Shown one piece after another: positions 11,417-25,137 of a stretch of DNA of 64,000 nt. A program made the translations under genes and the position numbers. Source of the DNA: Allolobophora icterica (lineage: Eukaryota; Annelida; Clitellata; Crassiclitellata; Lumbricidae); assembly GCA_963556255.1 (NCBI GenBank), contig OY744617.1, positions 30,821,566 to 30,885,565 of the forward strand, in the 5' to 3' direction. Position 1 is the first letter of the stretch. Each line of letters begins with the position of its first letter. The notes beneath the pieces are model-generated. The model ran no database searches, was not told the origin of the DNA, and saw only the letters and a list, made by a program, of their open reading frames with translations.

Positions 11417-12000
11417 GTGGCGCCTCTCTGTCTGTCTATTCGTCTGCCTCTCTGTCTGTCTGCCTCTGTATGTGTCTGCCTCTCTCTGTCTGCCTGTCCG
11501 TCCGACTGCCTATCTGTCTGTCTGTCCGTCCGACTGCCTCTTTGTCTGTCTGTATGGCTGTCTGGCTGTCTGATTCTCTCTCTGCCTGCCTCTCTGTCTA
11601 TCTGTCTGTCCGTCTGCCTCTCTCCCTGTTTGTCTGTCTGTCTGCTCTCTGTCTGTGTCTCTGTCTGCCTCTCTGTCTGTTTGTCTGTCGGTCTGCTCTC
11701 TCTGTCTCTCTGTCTGTCTCTCTGTCTGTTTGTCTGTCCGTCTATCTGTCTGTTGGTCCGTCCGTCCGACCGTCTGCTTCTCTGTCTGTGTTTCTGTCTG
11801 TCTGTCTGCTCTGTGTGTCTGTGCCTCTGTCTGTCTGTTTGTCTGTCAGTCTGTCAGTCTGTGGGCCCGACCGTCCGCCCGTCTGTCTGTCTGTCTGTCA
11901 ATCTGTTGGCCCGACCGTCCGTTCGTCCGTTCGTCTGTCTGTCAATCTGTTGGCCCGACCGTCCGTTCGTCTGTCTGTCTGTCTGTCTGTCTGTCTAGTC
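11417..12000. repeat. Degenerate (CTGT)n tract
   Basis: Imperfect CTGTCTGC/CTGTCCGT units over 580 bp. Open plus-strand frames are low-complexity Cys/Leu/Ser/Val translations and not genes. Confidence 0.95.
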
Positions 12001-12074
12001 TCTTTCAACTGAGAACCACGTCTATTACATGTCTCTCTCCATTGTGTGTCGCTGTCATCATAATGTATTGAGCC

Positions 12075-12240
12075 TAACACGTTATACATACATACATACA
12101 TACATAATACATACATACATACATATATATGTATGCATATATATAATATTAAACGTATCGAAGTTTCTACATATACATATGTACTTATATATATTTTCGC
12201 ATATATAGATATTACAATATTAATAGTTTTCTCATTGTGC
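12075..12240. repeat. CATA / TATA microsatellites
   Basis: CATA units at 12,087-12,125, then AT-rich ATATAC runs. Confidence 0.85.
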
Positions 12241-12419
12241 AATAGTTTCCGTGCGGAATTCCGCACGCGAAATCTCGCAATTCTTCTTCCTCCTCCGTAG
12301 ACCATCACGAAGCCACCTATCGGCGAGGAAGGACTTGTCCCGAGACCGACCTAATAGAATTCTGCATGTATTAGTCGTCCTCCAAATCCGATGACGCTAA
12401 TCCTCTGGGCCTATTCCAT

Positions 12420-13340
<921 letters not shown>

Positions 13341-13490
13341 GTTACAAACATGCATACACACAGTCACACATGCATACACACGTGCATATACATAAATACA
13401 TACATACATACACGTATACACACATACATGCATACATACATACATACATACATAAGTACACACATATATACATGCATACATACGCAAACA
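13341..13490. repeat. CATA/CACA microsatellite
   Basis: Imperfect ATAC/ACAC tetranucleotide units. Confidence 0.9.
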
Positions 13491-13520
13491 ATACCAATTT
13501 AGTTTGATGCTAATTGTAAG

Positions 13521-13875
13521 TTACAAAGTGCTCATTGAAGCCGGGTAAAATAATCTGAAGCGTAAACAGGATGAGGTAAGCATCAGTTCACTGGGAGAGT
13601 TACTAACATGAGGATGCAGAGCGTTCCAGATGGAGGAACTGAGAATGAACACCTGCCAGTGACAAGACGTGTACCAGGAACAACATACTTTCCAGCAGAT
13701 GCTAATGGGGAGAGGATCGGCCTTTAACATAGAAGATAAGTAGGATGGCAGACATGATCTGTGCGTGCTTCATGCACCAAGAGTGCCAGCTTGAAGCGGA
13801 TATACGATTACACGTGGGAAGCCAGTGTAAAGAACGAAGAACAGGTGCAATATGGTTTCGGCACGAAGTGTGGTT
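13521..13875 (-). mobile_element. L2/CR1-like LINE C-terminal fragment (antisense)
   Basis: On the minus strand a broken frame reads HIAPVLRSLHWLPTCNRI at about 13,790-13,850, close to the 'HI.PVL..LHWLPV..RI' motif of L2/CR1 LINE proteins. Further on it reads FILSSSIWNALHPHV, like the family's 'FS..AP.LWNSLP' block, and ends at CLRFRLFYPA. Frameshifts separate the two parts, so it is a decayed 5'-truncated copy. Confidence 0.65.
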
Positions 13876-13879
13876 CCGG

Positions 13880-14415
<536 letters not shown>

Positions 14416-15097
14416 CATACTTAATTACACGTCCGCGCGCAAGCCATAAAAAGAAGATTCGACATACGTTTCTTTGGCTCTAATCAGGAGATATTTCGCT
14501 TTTTCTGATCCGCACAGGTAACGAAAGAGGCTGCAACTGTCTGCTTAATTATATATACGCATCTTCCGGATAAACTGTGGCTGCTGATGCAGAAGAAGAG
14601 GATGGAGTTCCACTCAGCGACCGAGAGATGCAATAAATGTATACCTAACCCCAAGTAACCGGTCATTTAAATTCTTTTCTCTGAATCCTGTGCTGTTATA
14701 TATGTCAGATTGGTACATGTATACAGTGAGTTTTTTTCTAGAAAAAAAGGTTCCGGCACTGAACAATTACGGAAGGGCTAAAATCCCGAGAAAAACGGGA
14801 TTGGGGGTTGGGAGGGGTCTCAGTAAACACTGAAAACAGTTCACAACACTGAAATTAAATTAAAATAACTACAATTATTGTTGTAATTATTAAAATAAAT
14901 AAATTATTTTTTAGTAGCTGAAAAAATGTGCCGGCTGAAAATGCATTGCATATAAGTGCGATATATAAGTACGGAAGGATCAGTGGCAAGTGCTGCTAAC
15001 GTGCGACCATTTGGTCGTGTCTATACAAGTTGATTGACACGTGACGTCATTCCTGCATCGCGAGTTCATTTCATGGTCGTTGCTTAAATGGTTACCG
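14416..15097. other. No gene recognised
   Basis: AT-rich sequence containing a small hairpin (AATCCCGAGAAAAACGGGATT at about 14,783-14,802). No gene motif. Confidence 0.45.
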
Positions 15098-15345
15098 TCG
15101 TATATGATCGTCACCTCGATCATGATCGTCACCTCGATCACGATCGTCATCTCGATCATGATCGTCATCGTGATCATCGTCATCATCATCATTACAGGCG
15201 ACTCTGATATATCCTGCGGGTTGTGCCCATCTCGTATTTATACTTTGCATTCTTATCGTCGTCATGATCAACAGTAGCGAATGCATGATGATCATCATCA
15301 TGACCATCATGATCATCAGCCTCATGATCGTGATCACGGTACAGT
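15098..15345. repeat. 18-bp GATCGTCACCTC minisatellite and GATCAT runs
   Basis: About five units of CACCTCGATCATGATCGT at 15,098-15,190, grading into ATC trinucleotides. A second ATGATCATC-rich stretch lies at 15,284-15,345. Confidence 0.85.
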
Positions 15346-15397
15346 TATCAAGATCTTATTGAACACACGTTTTTGCAGCCTGTTAGGCGCCCGCTCA

Positions 15398-15515
15398 GTC
15401 AGAAAAATCAATCAATCAGTAAATCAATCAGTGATCAGTCAGTCAGTTAAGCGACCAAGCAATCGGTCAGTCAGTCAGTCATTCAACGAAGAAAACAAAC
15501 AATCAATCAATTAAT
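15398..15515. repeat. AATC/AGTC imperfect microsatellite
   Basis: Irregular CAATCAAT and CAGTCAGT units. Confidence 0.8.
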
Positions 15516-16404
15516 CACGTCCCGTTGAACCCGACGAAGCTGCAGTAAATCTGGCCATGCACAGCAGCACAGGGCTGTGATTAACGAGGAATCAATAAAT
15601 CAATCGCCATAAACAGACGGAAATCAACAGCTCGTCTTGCGTGATCTCGACGCAGAATCATCCATGGCTGACCACGAGGACTTCCTCTTTCCGAGGGTCC
15701 TTCTACTATCAGCTGCGTCATGAACGGGTCATTTGCCGCAATTTGTCACCTAATGCCTCAGAGATGCTTGCACATTCCTTTATTCTAACGTGCTTCATCT
15801 GTTGTGATTCCATCCATGTCGGCATCAGTCCATCCGACTACTGGCCAATATCTGGTGAAGTTCTCTCATATATACATTATTATGGGGCCCGCTACATTGG
15901 CATCCCGGCGAGGAGAGAATAATGTTGAAATGCCCCTCGTTGGTCGGGGCACCACATTAATAAATTATAAATCAGGGACTTTTGTTTTTCAGTCTCAAGT
16001 CAACCGTGTCGGCGAACGTTGCGATATGCTCATCGTCGAGCTATACAGGAGCCGCGCTAATATGTACATCAACTAGAGCCATCGCGCCTTCTCGCTTCGT
16101 CTTGAAACGTCCTCCGCTGCACCTGCGTTCTGTTGAATACATGTTCAGCTCACCTTTTCCGGCTGTTTAAATAAGTCTGTTGGACAGTCATGCGTTCAGT
16201 GCTATGATATACTAAAATCAGGGACGTCATTTCAGCTTTTTCCGGGAAGAACTTGTCCAGCTTCTTAAGTTTTGTGTTTAGTCTACATGTGCAAAACTGT
16301 AAGCCAATGCTGCATGATGTGTGCTGCCGTATGCATGTTGAATTTGATTATAATTTTTTTCTTTTAACCCCTTTCTCCTTCCTCCTTTTCCATCTAATTC
16401 TTAA
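15516..16404. other. No gene recognised
   Basis: Frames of 93 and 90 codons overlap at 15,641-16,076 but have no signal, domain or homology I can name. Confidence 0.4.
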
Positions 16405-16660
16405 ATTTCTCATAATATTTTCTCCACCTAAATCATAAATTTATCTTTATAATATTTTCGTCATCTAAATCACAAATTTATCTTCATAATATTTTCTCCA
16501 TCTAAATCATAGATTTATCTTCGTAGTATTTCTCCACTTAAATCATAAATTTATCTTAATAATATTTTCTCCACCTAAATCACAAATTTATCTTCATAAT
16601 ATTTGCTCCATCTAAATCATAAATTTATCTTCATTATATTCTCCATCTAAGTCATCATCC
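16405..16660. repeat. 37-bp AT-rich minisatellite
   Basis: Six to seven units built on ATAATATTTTCTCCATCTAA followed by ATCATAAATTTATCTTC, with point differences. Confidence 0.9.
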
Positions 16661-17084
16661 TTAATATCTCGCCACAGGAACAGCTTACGCAAGCAGTTTT
16701 CATAAGCATGTTATTCACATTGTTTTGTATTACGACTCGGGTTATTCAGCCATAAATTCACACGCCCGAAATAGGCCTACAGTCCTAGGACCTAAATTTT
16801 TGGTCCAGTGGCTCATCGACAATAGCAATAAAGCCCAATTATTGACGCAAACATCCATTAGCTTTATGGCTAATTGTACTGAAAATTCGACACCTACGTG
16901 TCTGCGGGTACACATCAGCGGGCATACTCTCTCTCGAGTATCGCTCTCCGACGAGCATTCCTTTTGAACCCAAACAATGTGTCGCAACGCTTTGAAGATC
17001 ATCCATAAGGCATTTATATGATGAATCTTTGGTTACATTACTGTGCGATCGTTACACATTCATAAGCGTAAGCGTAAACTCCAA
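16661..17084. other. No gene recognised
   Basis: Overlapping frames of 80 (+) and 86 (-) codons at 16,725-17,002 show no recognisable domain. Confidence 0.4.
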
Positions 17085-17130
17085 AATTTCTAGAGCGCTA
17101 CTCGAAGGCTAACCGCAGGGCACCACACGA
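17085..17130 (-). repeat. Dispersed tail-like repeat fragment
   Basis: AATTTCTAGAGCGCTACTCG and AACCGCAGGGCACCACACGA match the family at 588-780. Confidence 0.5.
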
Positions 17131-17204
17131 CACCAGAAGACCTAGATGATGCACATTGCTGCGTTAGTCCTGCAAAAGTCCCCGGGGTGGGGAGATGGAT
17201 CATG

Positions 17205-17480
17205 ATTGAATGGTAACACGCTGGCACGAAGATCAGAAGGATGCGGGTTCGATACCCGCTAGCCCGATAAAGTTTGACTCAGATTTTTCACTCCCTACAC
17301 TATATGGGGCGACTGAGCGGTAGGACAGATGAGCGCCTTGTAGACTACCACACTGCAGTTAAATTCGACTCCTGTTAAACTTTTTATGATCTGTTACTAC
17401 TATGTCATATAATCTTGCTGCATATACATGTACTTGTCAGTTTGAATTTAATAAAAGAATATTATTATTATTAATATCAT
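17205..17480 (+). mobile_element. tRNA-derived SINE (family X)
   Basis: A head with GAATGGTAACACGCTGGCAC (A-box region) and GATGCGGGTTCGATACCCGC (B box) is followed by a body and a TTAATAAAAGAATATTATTA tail. The same head and body recur at 37,428-37,650 (+) and, antisense, at 31,090-31,238, 40,630-40,775 and 48,725-48,870. Confidence 0.7.
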
Positions 17481-17483
17481 CAA

Positions 17484-17595
<112 letters not shown>

Positions 17596-17869
17596 GATTG
17601 AGTTTCTATATACATCATACATAGATTGTTTTTTTGTGGCTAGCAGGTCGTATACTATAACACAGTCAACTGACTTCCAGAAGCTGAAGATATATTGAGC
17701 GAAGGGTTTTATTAAGGACCTCCTTAGATGCGGTCAGTAGTCAGCGCCATGCACTGGTCACTGGTCAGTGCACTGGTCACTCTCGGTCGACCAGTTTAAA
17801 ACTTCAGCCGAGGCACAAACAAATCGATTGCTAAGTGCAAGGACAAACGATCAATCGTGTCTAGCGAGT

Positions 17870-18382
17870 AGCACACACGCACACACACACACACATACAC
17901 ACAAACACACACACGCCTACACGCACGCACACACATACACACACGCACTCACGCCTACACACGTACACGCACACAGACACACACACACACGCACACAAAC
18001 ACACACACACCTACACGCACGCACGCACACACATACACACACGCACTCACACCTACACATACACCAAAACATACACACACTCACACCTACAGACACACAC
18101 ACATGCACACAAACAAACACGCACACAAACACACACACGCACGCACGCACACACATACACACACGCACTCACACCTACACTCGTACACGCACACGCGCAC
18201 AAACACACACATGTATACGCACGCTCACACAGATACGCGCAGACACATAAACACACACACACACACACACACCTACATATAAAACACACACCTGCACACA
18301 AACACACCCATAGGCACACGCCCACTAACACACACGCACACAAACACACGCACGAACACACACTCAAGCACACGTACACACG
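17870..18382. repeat. CA-rich microsatellite
   Basis: Imperfect ACAC/ACGC/ACACACCT units over about 500 bp. Confidence 0.93.
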
Positions 18383-18392
18383 TTTCTTGTTT

Positions 18393-18458
18393 TATATATA
18401 TATATATATATATGTATATATACGTTCTTAGTTATGCATACATGTACAATTGTACATG

Positions 18459-18531
<73 letters not shown>
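18393..18531. repeat. (TA)n tracts
   Basis: Two TA arrays (18,393-18,422 and 18,463-18,531) separated by a short unique stretch. Confidence 0.95.
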
Positions 18532-18639
18532 CGTTCCCGGTTACGTTATAAAGTTACCAAAGAAGCGTCGACATATTTGAAATACGATGCAACTGAAATC
18601 CATCTATACACTTCATGGCTTGTACTTATATATGCCATG

Positions 18640-18814
18640 CACAGCATGTATGTGTGTAAGTGTGTACGTGTGTGTTTATGCGTGGGTTCGTGTGACGTAT
18701 GCATGTGGGTTTGTGTGCGTTCTTGTGTGTGTATTTGTTATGTGTATTTGTTTATGTATACTGGGTATTACTGGTGTATATGCGTGATGTGTGCATGTAG
18801 GTATGTATTTCATG

Positions 18815-18815
<1 letters not shown>
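18640..18815. repeat. GT-rich tract
   Basis: Imperfect TGTGTGTA/TGTG units. The long plus-strand frames across it are repeat translations. Confidence 0.8.

Positions 18816-18883
<68 letters not shown>
18816..18883. repeat. (TA)n tract
   Basis: About 33 uninterrupted TA units. Confidence 0.95.
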
Positions 18884-18887
<4 letters not shown>

Positions 18888-19084
18888 ATATGAATTGTGT
18901 GTGTATGTATGCACGCACTCTAGTATATGTGATCTCTATAATTACGTAATAAGCAAGGTATTAGTGATTGTCTGTGTCAAAGCATTTGCACACTCCCCTG
19001 CCCCTTATCTGCACCTCGCACTAGCGCTATTCCCAGTAGAGTTTTGTCAGCTTTTGCTCTGACTTACTCCGTTGATTTAGCCAC

Positions 19085-19190
19085 GTCAATCAATCAATCG
19101 AAATTGATATAGCGCCGCTTTAAGGTATCTACTCAGAAGCGATACCCACCCAGGCCAAGCGGACAAAAGCTACTGCCTATATAGAAGCCT
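19085..19190 (-). mobile_element. LINE/SINE tail, antisense, with AATC tail
   Basis: CAATCAATCAATCGAAATTG leads directly into ATATAGCGCCGCTTTAAGGT and CTCAGAAGCGATACCCACCC, the reverse complement of the shared GCGCTATA tail. The short AATC tract is therefore the element's own 3' tail. Confidence 0.65.
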
Positions 19191-19342
19191 TCAAATTGGA
19201 TTACTTTCTTTCTTCGTAAACTATTGGTCTACGACTGACCTCCTAAGTATAATCGTAGAAGATGAAGAGCAGTCCCTTAAGCTAACCCCTATGCAGTCAT
19301 AGATATGAAGAGTAAACGACTTCATTTTCTTAGCATCGGCAT

Positions 19343-19588
19343 ATGTGGGGCATGGTGGCTTAGTGGTAGATTCGGCGCCTTGTGACCGGAGGGTTGCAGG
19401 TTCGAATCCTACTCTATCTGCTGCGTACGGACCTTGGGCAAGTCCTTCAATCGCGATTGCTCGTGGCGCTTCGGCCTGAAAACTCCGACACAGTATCAAT
19501 GCTGTAGTCGGGAGCGCCTCTGAGTAGCAGTAGACTTGAGGCGCTATAGAAATATCCGAAATAAATAAATAAATAAATAAATAAGTAT
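19343..19588 (+). mobile_element. tRNA-derived SINE with L2-type LINE tail
   Basis: A box TGGCTTAGTGGTAGATTCGG and a perfect B box GGTTCGAATCC lie 40-odd bases apart, as in a tRNA head. After a roughly 100-bp body the element ends in GGAGCGCCTCTGAGTAGCAG then GAGGCGCTATAGAAATATCC and an (AAAT)n tail. The tail matches that of the LINE at 55,370-55,420, so this SINE probably uses that LINE's reverse transcriptase. Confidence 0.8.
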
Positions 19589-19639
19589 GAGGGCGGGTGA
19601 CCACGCCTCGCCGTCTTATCTTCCCACAGGCATTGTATG

Positions 19640-19775
19640 GTCAGTGTACTCATAATAGCTGAGTTGGCTATGGGTGCAGATGGAGTAGAAATCTCGAGCC
19701 AATTTCCGCCCCATTTGAACCCCAACCTCTCGATTTACAGTCCAGCACGATAACCCTTACACTATCGAGCACCCT
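19640..19775 (-). mobile_element. tRNA-derived SINE (antisense)
   Basis: On the minus strand, GGTGCTCGATAGTGTAAGGG (A-box region) is followed by GAGAGGTTGGGGTTCAAATG (B box). The body continues toward TACTCATAATAGCTGAGTTG, which recurs at about 32,590. Confidence 0.6.
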
Positions 19776-20099
19776 CCAGCGTATTCGTAAACTCACATTT
19801 CTGAAGCGTCAGTTGAAAGCTGATCGTCTCAAGGGAGATGGCCTCCAAGAAAGCTTTTTAACCGGAACCGATAGAGTTACCGAAGCGCAACAGCAGGACC
19901 TCGAGCCGTCTGCCTTTGAGTGAGTGTGTGCGTGTTGATAAGCTGTTGTTATTGTTGTTGTTGTTGACACAGTCAGCGATCTCCTTTCTTTTTGGGTCTC
20001 CAAATAGGCTACTAGCGAATATTGACGCGTTGTTTCTCAGCTGTGGATATCCTGGGCATTAACACCATGTACGCAGTCTGTCGCTTTGTTTACTATTGA

Positions 20100-20545
20100 T
20101 TGTCCGTCTAGATGTCTTTCTGTCCATCTGTCTGGTTTTTCTGTCTGTCTGTCGGTTTTATCTCTGTCTGTGGTCGCCAGCCCTCTCGTCTGTCAGTCTG
20201 TCTGTCAGTCTGCATGTATGTCTGTTTCGTTGTCAGTTTGTCTGACTGTCTTCTTTGTCCATCTTTCTGTCTGTTCGTCCGTCTGTCCGTCCGTCCATCT
20301 ATCCGTTTGTCTCTCATTCCGTCTATCTTTATGCTTTTCCGTCCCTTCGTCTCTATTTCTGTCTGTCGCTATGTCTGTCTGTGTATCTGTATGTCTGCCT
20401 GTCTGTCGTCTGTGTGCCTGTTGTCTCTATGTCTATCTGTCTCTTCTATCTGTTAGTCTGTGTGTACCTCTGTCCGTCTGTAGTCTGTCTGTATATATGT
20501 ATGGCTGTCTATATGTCTGTCCGTCTGTCGTCGGTCTGTCCGTTG
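20100..20545. repeat. Degenerate (CTGT)n tract
   Basis: Imperfect CTGTCTGT/CCGTCTGT units. Open frames in three phases are repeat translations. Confidence 0.95.
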
Positions 20546-20714
20546 CTCCTAAAGTCAAGAAATCGGCTTCATGCGCATTATATCCAAGAAACGACAGCTT
20601 ATCCACCGTTGGCAGATGCAGAGCAAACAAGACTAACAATACAATTAACTGTAAAGGATTTAATACAATGACCCGTCGTTAGCTTGTCCATAGCTGTTTA
20701 TGAGTCTTCCGTCA

Positions 20715-20850
20715 TATACATATATCTTTATGCACACACACCCCATATATATATACATATAGTTGTACAGACACATACGCACACAAACATACACACTTAT
20801 ATATATATTCTTTATATCATACATGTATATATATATATATATATATGCAA
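20715..20850. repeat. TATA / ACAC microsatellites
   Basis: Short alternating ATAT and ACAC runs. Confidence 0.85.
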
Positions 20851-21007
20851 TTCTATCCAGATACATGCATTTTGACATGAAGGAGCTATAAAATTGACGT
20901 AGCTCGAAATGCCATGCAGGAAACACACGTCCATAAACGTTAAGGTGAACATGTCATAACGATTTGGTCCAGTTGGAGAAAGAACTCAGTGAGAATGAAA
21001 AACACTG

Positions 21008-21412
21008 TTAGGCAGACAAAGAAGCGTACAGACAGACATTCGACTTGACAGACAGAACTATAGACAGATATTGAGACATAAAGATAACAAGACAAAAGCA
21101 AACTAAGACACATGGACATAAAGAGACGCAGATGAAAAGAGGTAAAGACAGTCAAAAGCTTACAATGAGAGATAAACAAATAAAAAGACACGCAGCTATA
21201 ATAAACCAGTAAAATGAGAAAATAAATGTATAGATACAGTGAGCCAAACATACAGATATAGAAAGGATGTGATAGTCATAAGCAGATAATCAGAGAAAAT
21301 GATGGAATAAACACAGTATAGTTGCCCAAAGTGCAATGTCCAGAGGAGACCGAAGTTCAATTGCCAGAGAGACCAGAGAGAGAGAGACAGACAGACAGAA
21401 AGACAGACAGGC

Positions 21413-21443
<31 letters not shown>

Positions 21444-21580
21444 TAGACATAGACAGAGAGACAGAGACAGGAGCAGAGACAGATAGAGACAGAGAGAGAC
21501 AGAGACAGAGATAGACAGAGAGACAGACACAGACAAAGAGACAGACACAGACACAAATAAAGAGACAGAGAGACAGAGAG
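21008..21580. repeat. CAGA/GAGA-rich tract
   Basis: Degenerate ACAGACAG and AGAGACAG units that become regular from about 21,370 onward. Confidence 0.9.
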
Positions 21581-21589
21581 TGAGAGAGA

Positions 21590-21624
<35 letters not shown>

Positions 21625-21662
21625 AGAAGAAGAAGAAGAAGAAGAAGAAGAAGAAGAAGAAG

Positions 21663-21694
<32 letters not shown>

Positions 21695-21802
21695 GAAGTA
21701 GAAGTAGAAGAAGAAGAAGAAGGAGGAGGAGGAGGAGGAGGAGGAGGAGGAGGAGGAAGAGAAGGAGAAGAAGAAGAAGAAGAAAATGAAGAAGAAGAAG
21801 CT
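21581..21802. repeat. (GAA)n/(GAG)n microsatellite
   Basis: About 70 trinucleotides, uninterrupted purine on one strand, with a GTA-bearing interval near 21,690 and a GAG block at 21,722-21,760. Such tracts can form triplex DNA. The Leu- and Arg-rich frames are repeat translations. Confidence 0.97.
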
Positions 21803-22359
21803 GAGAGCTGCTTAGACGGGTTTCCTTAAGGATAAGATAGCTTGGAAGGCGGGGGATTGGGTGGATCATGGTAGGTATTGTATGCTTAATGATACAAAGA
21901 AGCAGATAATTGATTCAAATGATGCCCACACAGGTAGCCTAATGAGACAGAATGAGATGAATAAAAACAAATATATAAGCAGAAATAATGAGACAGATGA
22001 ACACATAAAACTAAACAGACAAACGGAGAAAATCACTTAAGTAGGTAAATTCAATACATGCAGCTCACAGAAAGCAGCTCCGACTAAGTTTTTTTTGCAA
22101 AGGTAATTCGTAACAAGCTGAAACAAAGTGCAGATATCATCAAATCGAATTTCAGGTCAGGTGCAACTGATGTGATATCGCTTTGATTAAAGAAAAGAGA
22201 CATATATGCTTGTATCTCTTCCTTCTCTCTCTTAATTCCTTTCGCTCTTTGCAGAACATCGGGCGACAAGATTCCTCCATTCTGTGTACCGGTTTGGCAT
22301 CCATTTGTCGTTTATGTAGCGGTATTTTGGTTTTACAGGGGAGGGGCTGCTAATTCCAC
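21803..22359. other. No gene recognised
   Basis: AT-rich spacer with no supported coding region. Confidence 0.45.
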
Positions 22360-22367
22360 GCCCTAAC

Positions 22368-22723
22368 CAGGGCTGTAGTCGAGCGTATACGCGGGTATGC
22401 AGCGTATACTCACCTCTAGGGAAATTTGAGAGCGTATACTCAGCGCTCTAGACGAGGGTATACGCGGGTATACAGCGGGTATAATGAAATTTGGAGGAAA
22501 AAGAGAGGTTTTGACAGGTTTTTTGAGGTTTTTAGGGCGAATGACTAAAATGACTAAAAAAGGTCATCAACTTTTTCAGAGACGAAATCGTAAAAAGTCA
22601 AAAAATTTCGAGGGAATTTGTGAAAAGTCTGAAATTTTTCCTAAAAAAAGGTCTTCTAATTTTTTTTACGGCGCTGGTCACCGGTAGCGTATACTCACCT
22701 CAAATTTTACCACTACAGCCCTG
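22368..22723. mobile_element. hAT-like MITE with 8-bp target duplication
   Basis: The element begins CAGGGCTGTAGT and ends ACTACAGCCCTG, a 12-bp perfect terminal inverted repeat of the hAT CAGGG type. It is flanked by identical 8-mers GCCCTAAC at 22,360-22,367 and 22,724-22,731. Near the ends GCGTATACTCACCTC recurs in opposite halves, and GCGTATAC/GGGTATAC words recur inside. At 356 bp it has no transposase; the 67-codon frame inside is not recognisable. Confidence 0.9.
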
Positions 22724-22763
22724 GCCCTAACCCTCCTCCATTCTCAACCGGGACAGGCTTGTA

Positions 22764-22830
22764 TAGTGCTACTCAAAGTGTGGTCCGCGGCCCGGTACCG
22801 GTCTGCGAGTGATTCCGGGCTGCGAAATGG
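22764..22830 (+). mobile_element. Possible hAT-type element end
   Basis: TAGTGCTACTCAAAGTGTGG followed by TCCGCGGCCCGG resembles 5' ends of Charlie/Zaphod-like hAT elements (CAGTGGTTCTCAAAGTGTGG type). The first base is changed and no matching right end or target duplication was found. Confidence 0.35.
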
Positions 22831-23129
22831 TAACCGGAATAATAATAATTTTGATCGTACTCAAATAAAATATTAAATTGTACACAATGGTAAACCTTAA
22901 AAATGAGGAAACCACACGGTGTTCATACAGAGTAAACAGTTTTAAACGTGCAAACGTAACAAAAGTATAACTGTAACAAACAGTAACGATGTTAAGAAAT
23001 CTAAATGTTATTGTAACATGTCATATACAGTATGTGAGTTGATGCTGAAAAGAATCGGTCCGCTGTATATATGCCTAGTAAAACAATTATTACTGATCCG
23101 CAGCATCCGACAGTTTCAGAAGCATTGGT

Positions 23130-23342
23130 GTAGTGTATATTAGTGTAGGTGGAGTGTAGTCGTAGGTGTATAGGTTAGTGTTGGTGTATAGTCTAGGCGT
23201 AGTTGTATAGGTTAGTGTAGGTGTAGTCTAGGTGTAGGTGCTTAGGTTAGTGTAGGCTTTGTCTAGGCGCAGGTGTATAGGTTAGTGCAGGTGTAGTCAA
23301 GGCGTAGGTGTATAAATTAGTTTAGGTGCAGTCTATGGTTCT
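23130..23342. repeat. ~35-bp minisatellite
   Basis: About six units of GTCTAGGCGTAGGTGTATAG followed by GTTAGTGTAGGTGTA, with substitutions. Confidence 0.85.
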
Positions 23343-23639
23343 TTTTGCTGTAAAAGTCGTGTTTCGCTTTTGATTCAATAACAGAAGCTTAAATTAAAAT
23401 TCTGTTCTGCTTGTGTTCAAATGGAATCTGTGGAAGGCAAGCAGTATTGTTTACCGACAAAGAATAGCAGAATTTGTCGATACTCTTCAAGATAATTATA
23501 TGGCTTAGAATTATTAAATTTTGGCGCAGTAACTTTGAATGTTTGTATTAACTGTTGCTTCTTGTCAACAGACAATTTCCAATTCATTTCCAGTGATGAC
23601 CTCTTTAATGAGTAGGCCAAATATGCATACTGGAATGGA
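23343..23639. other. No gene recognised
   Basis: AT-rich sequence. A 67-codon minus-strand frame at 23,417-23,620 has no identifiable domain. Confidence 0.4.
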
Positions 23640-23800
23640 GTAGGTTAACCTCAATCGGTTAAAACAAGGTCGGGTTAAAGCAGGTCAGGCGAATTGAGGT
23701 CGGGAGAACAGGCAATTGTCAATTAAAATGAAGCCAGGTGAAATGAGATCAGTTGAAATAAGTTCAGGTGAAATTAGGTCAGCTGAAATAGCTTCAGATG
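23640..23800. repeat. Degenerate ~30-bp repeat
   Basis: Repeated AGGTGAAATNAGGTCAG and TTGAAATAAGTTC words. Confidence 0.6.
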
Positions 23801-23934
23801 GCAGACCGCAAATGATGAATGCTCTAGCTGAGAGGAACGAGTAGGAAATGATTCGTGACATCTGGCGAAGTCACGTACAATACTAATCCTGTTGAGCCAT
23901 CTGTCGAATTGCACAGAATATGGACGCAAATGGA

Positions 23935-24066
23935 GAAACAAAGAGACGCACATTGAGAAACAAAGAGACAAACATGGAGAGACAAAAAGACGCACATAGA
24001 GAGGCAAAGAGACGCACACTCAGAGACAAAGGGACGCACATGGAGAAACAAAGAGACGCACATGTT
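23935..24066. repeat. 22-bp minisatellite (GAGAAACAAAGAGACGCACATG)n-type
   Basis: Six units of GAGAAACAAAGAGACGCACA plus two bases. The same unit forms the array at 25,655-25,830, so the two are related loci. Confidence 0.88.
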
Positions 24067-24466
24067 TTTAGGTGGATAACGAAAGACAAGAGTTGACTTC
24101 ATTGAAAATACTATAGGTTCCATTGGTGTCCGAAGGAAGAACGCTGACTTCGCAGTCCACGGAACTGCGACTGACTTCTATTTTTACGAACATTTGCAAT
24201 ACACATCCTTCTATCATTTCGTTGAACAGATTAGTGAGTGCGTTATCTCATTCATTTCTTTATTTCTTTTCGTCTTTTCTTTTTTTACTTGAGCGACCGA
24301 ATAAGTTCGTCCTTGATTATTTTTGAATGAGTTGATTGGGTGAGATCCTTCAACACAGTTGCCCAGTTGAATGGGAGCCACGCCATTTAAGGCCCCCGTG
24401 TACGGACCATTCTAGATTCCAGTCTCCTTACGAGAACAGGATTTGCGGATATAGGGGTGAAAGAAC
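24067..24466. other. No gene recognised
   Basis: Unique-looking spacer between the minisatellite and the TATC array. Confidence 0.45.
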
Positions 24467-24842
<376 letters not shown>

Positions 24843-25137
24843 TGTGTGATTGGGGTAAAGAGACAGTAGGAAAAAAGAGGTGTTTGAAGAGCTACGGAGA
24901 AGAGAAGAACCTATTACGGCGTGGAAGGAGCGAGTAGGGAGTAAAGAAGTATTGAAGAAAATAACAAGTAAGGAGAAGGGATAGTGGAACCAGGATGGAC
25001 GAAGAAAGAAAAGAGCAAGTTGGTGGGGCTTGAGGAGGGGAAGGAGCGAGGGTTAATGAACATACGGATAGATAGTCGGATTGATCCTTTGGACAAATGA
25101 AAAAGACGTCGCATATTTCTGGATCGTGTTTTGGAGT
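24843..25137. other. Purine-rich spacer, no gene recognised
   Basis: AGGAGAAG-rich sequence with no recognisable product. Confidence 0.45.

Noticed and set aside
11417..12071. Three overlapping Cys/Leu/Ser/Val-rich frames
   Set aside because: CTGT repeat translations in all three phases; no gene-like composition.
19343..19420. Functional tRNA gene
   Set aside because: A and B boxes are good, but the acceptor stem does not pair and the sequence continues into a SINE body and LINE tail.
21357..21869. 170-codon Leu-rich and 69-codon Arg-rich frames
   Set aside because: Pure translations of GAA/GAG and CAGA repeats, open in several frames.
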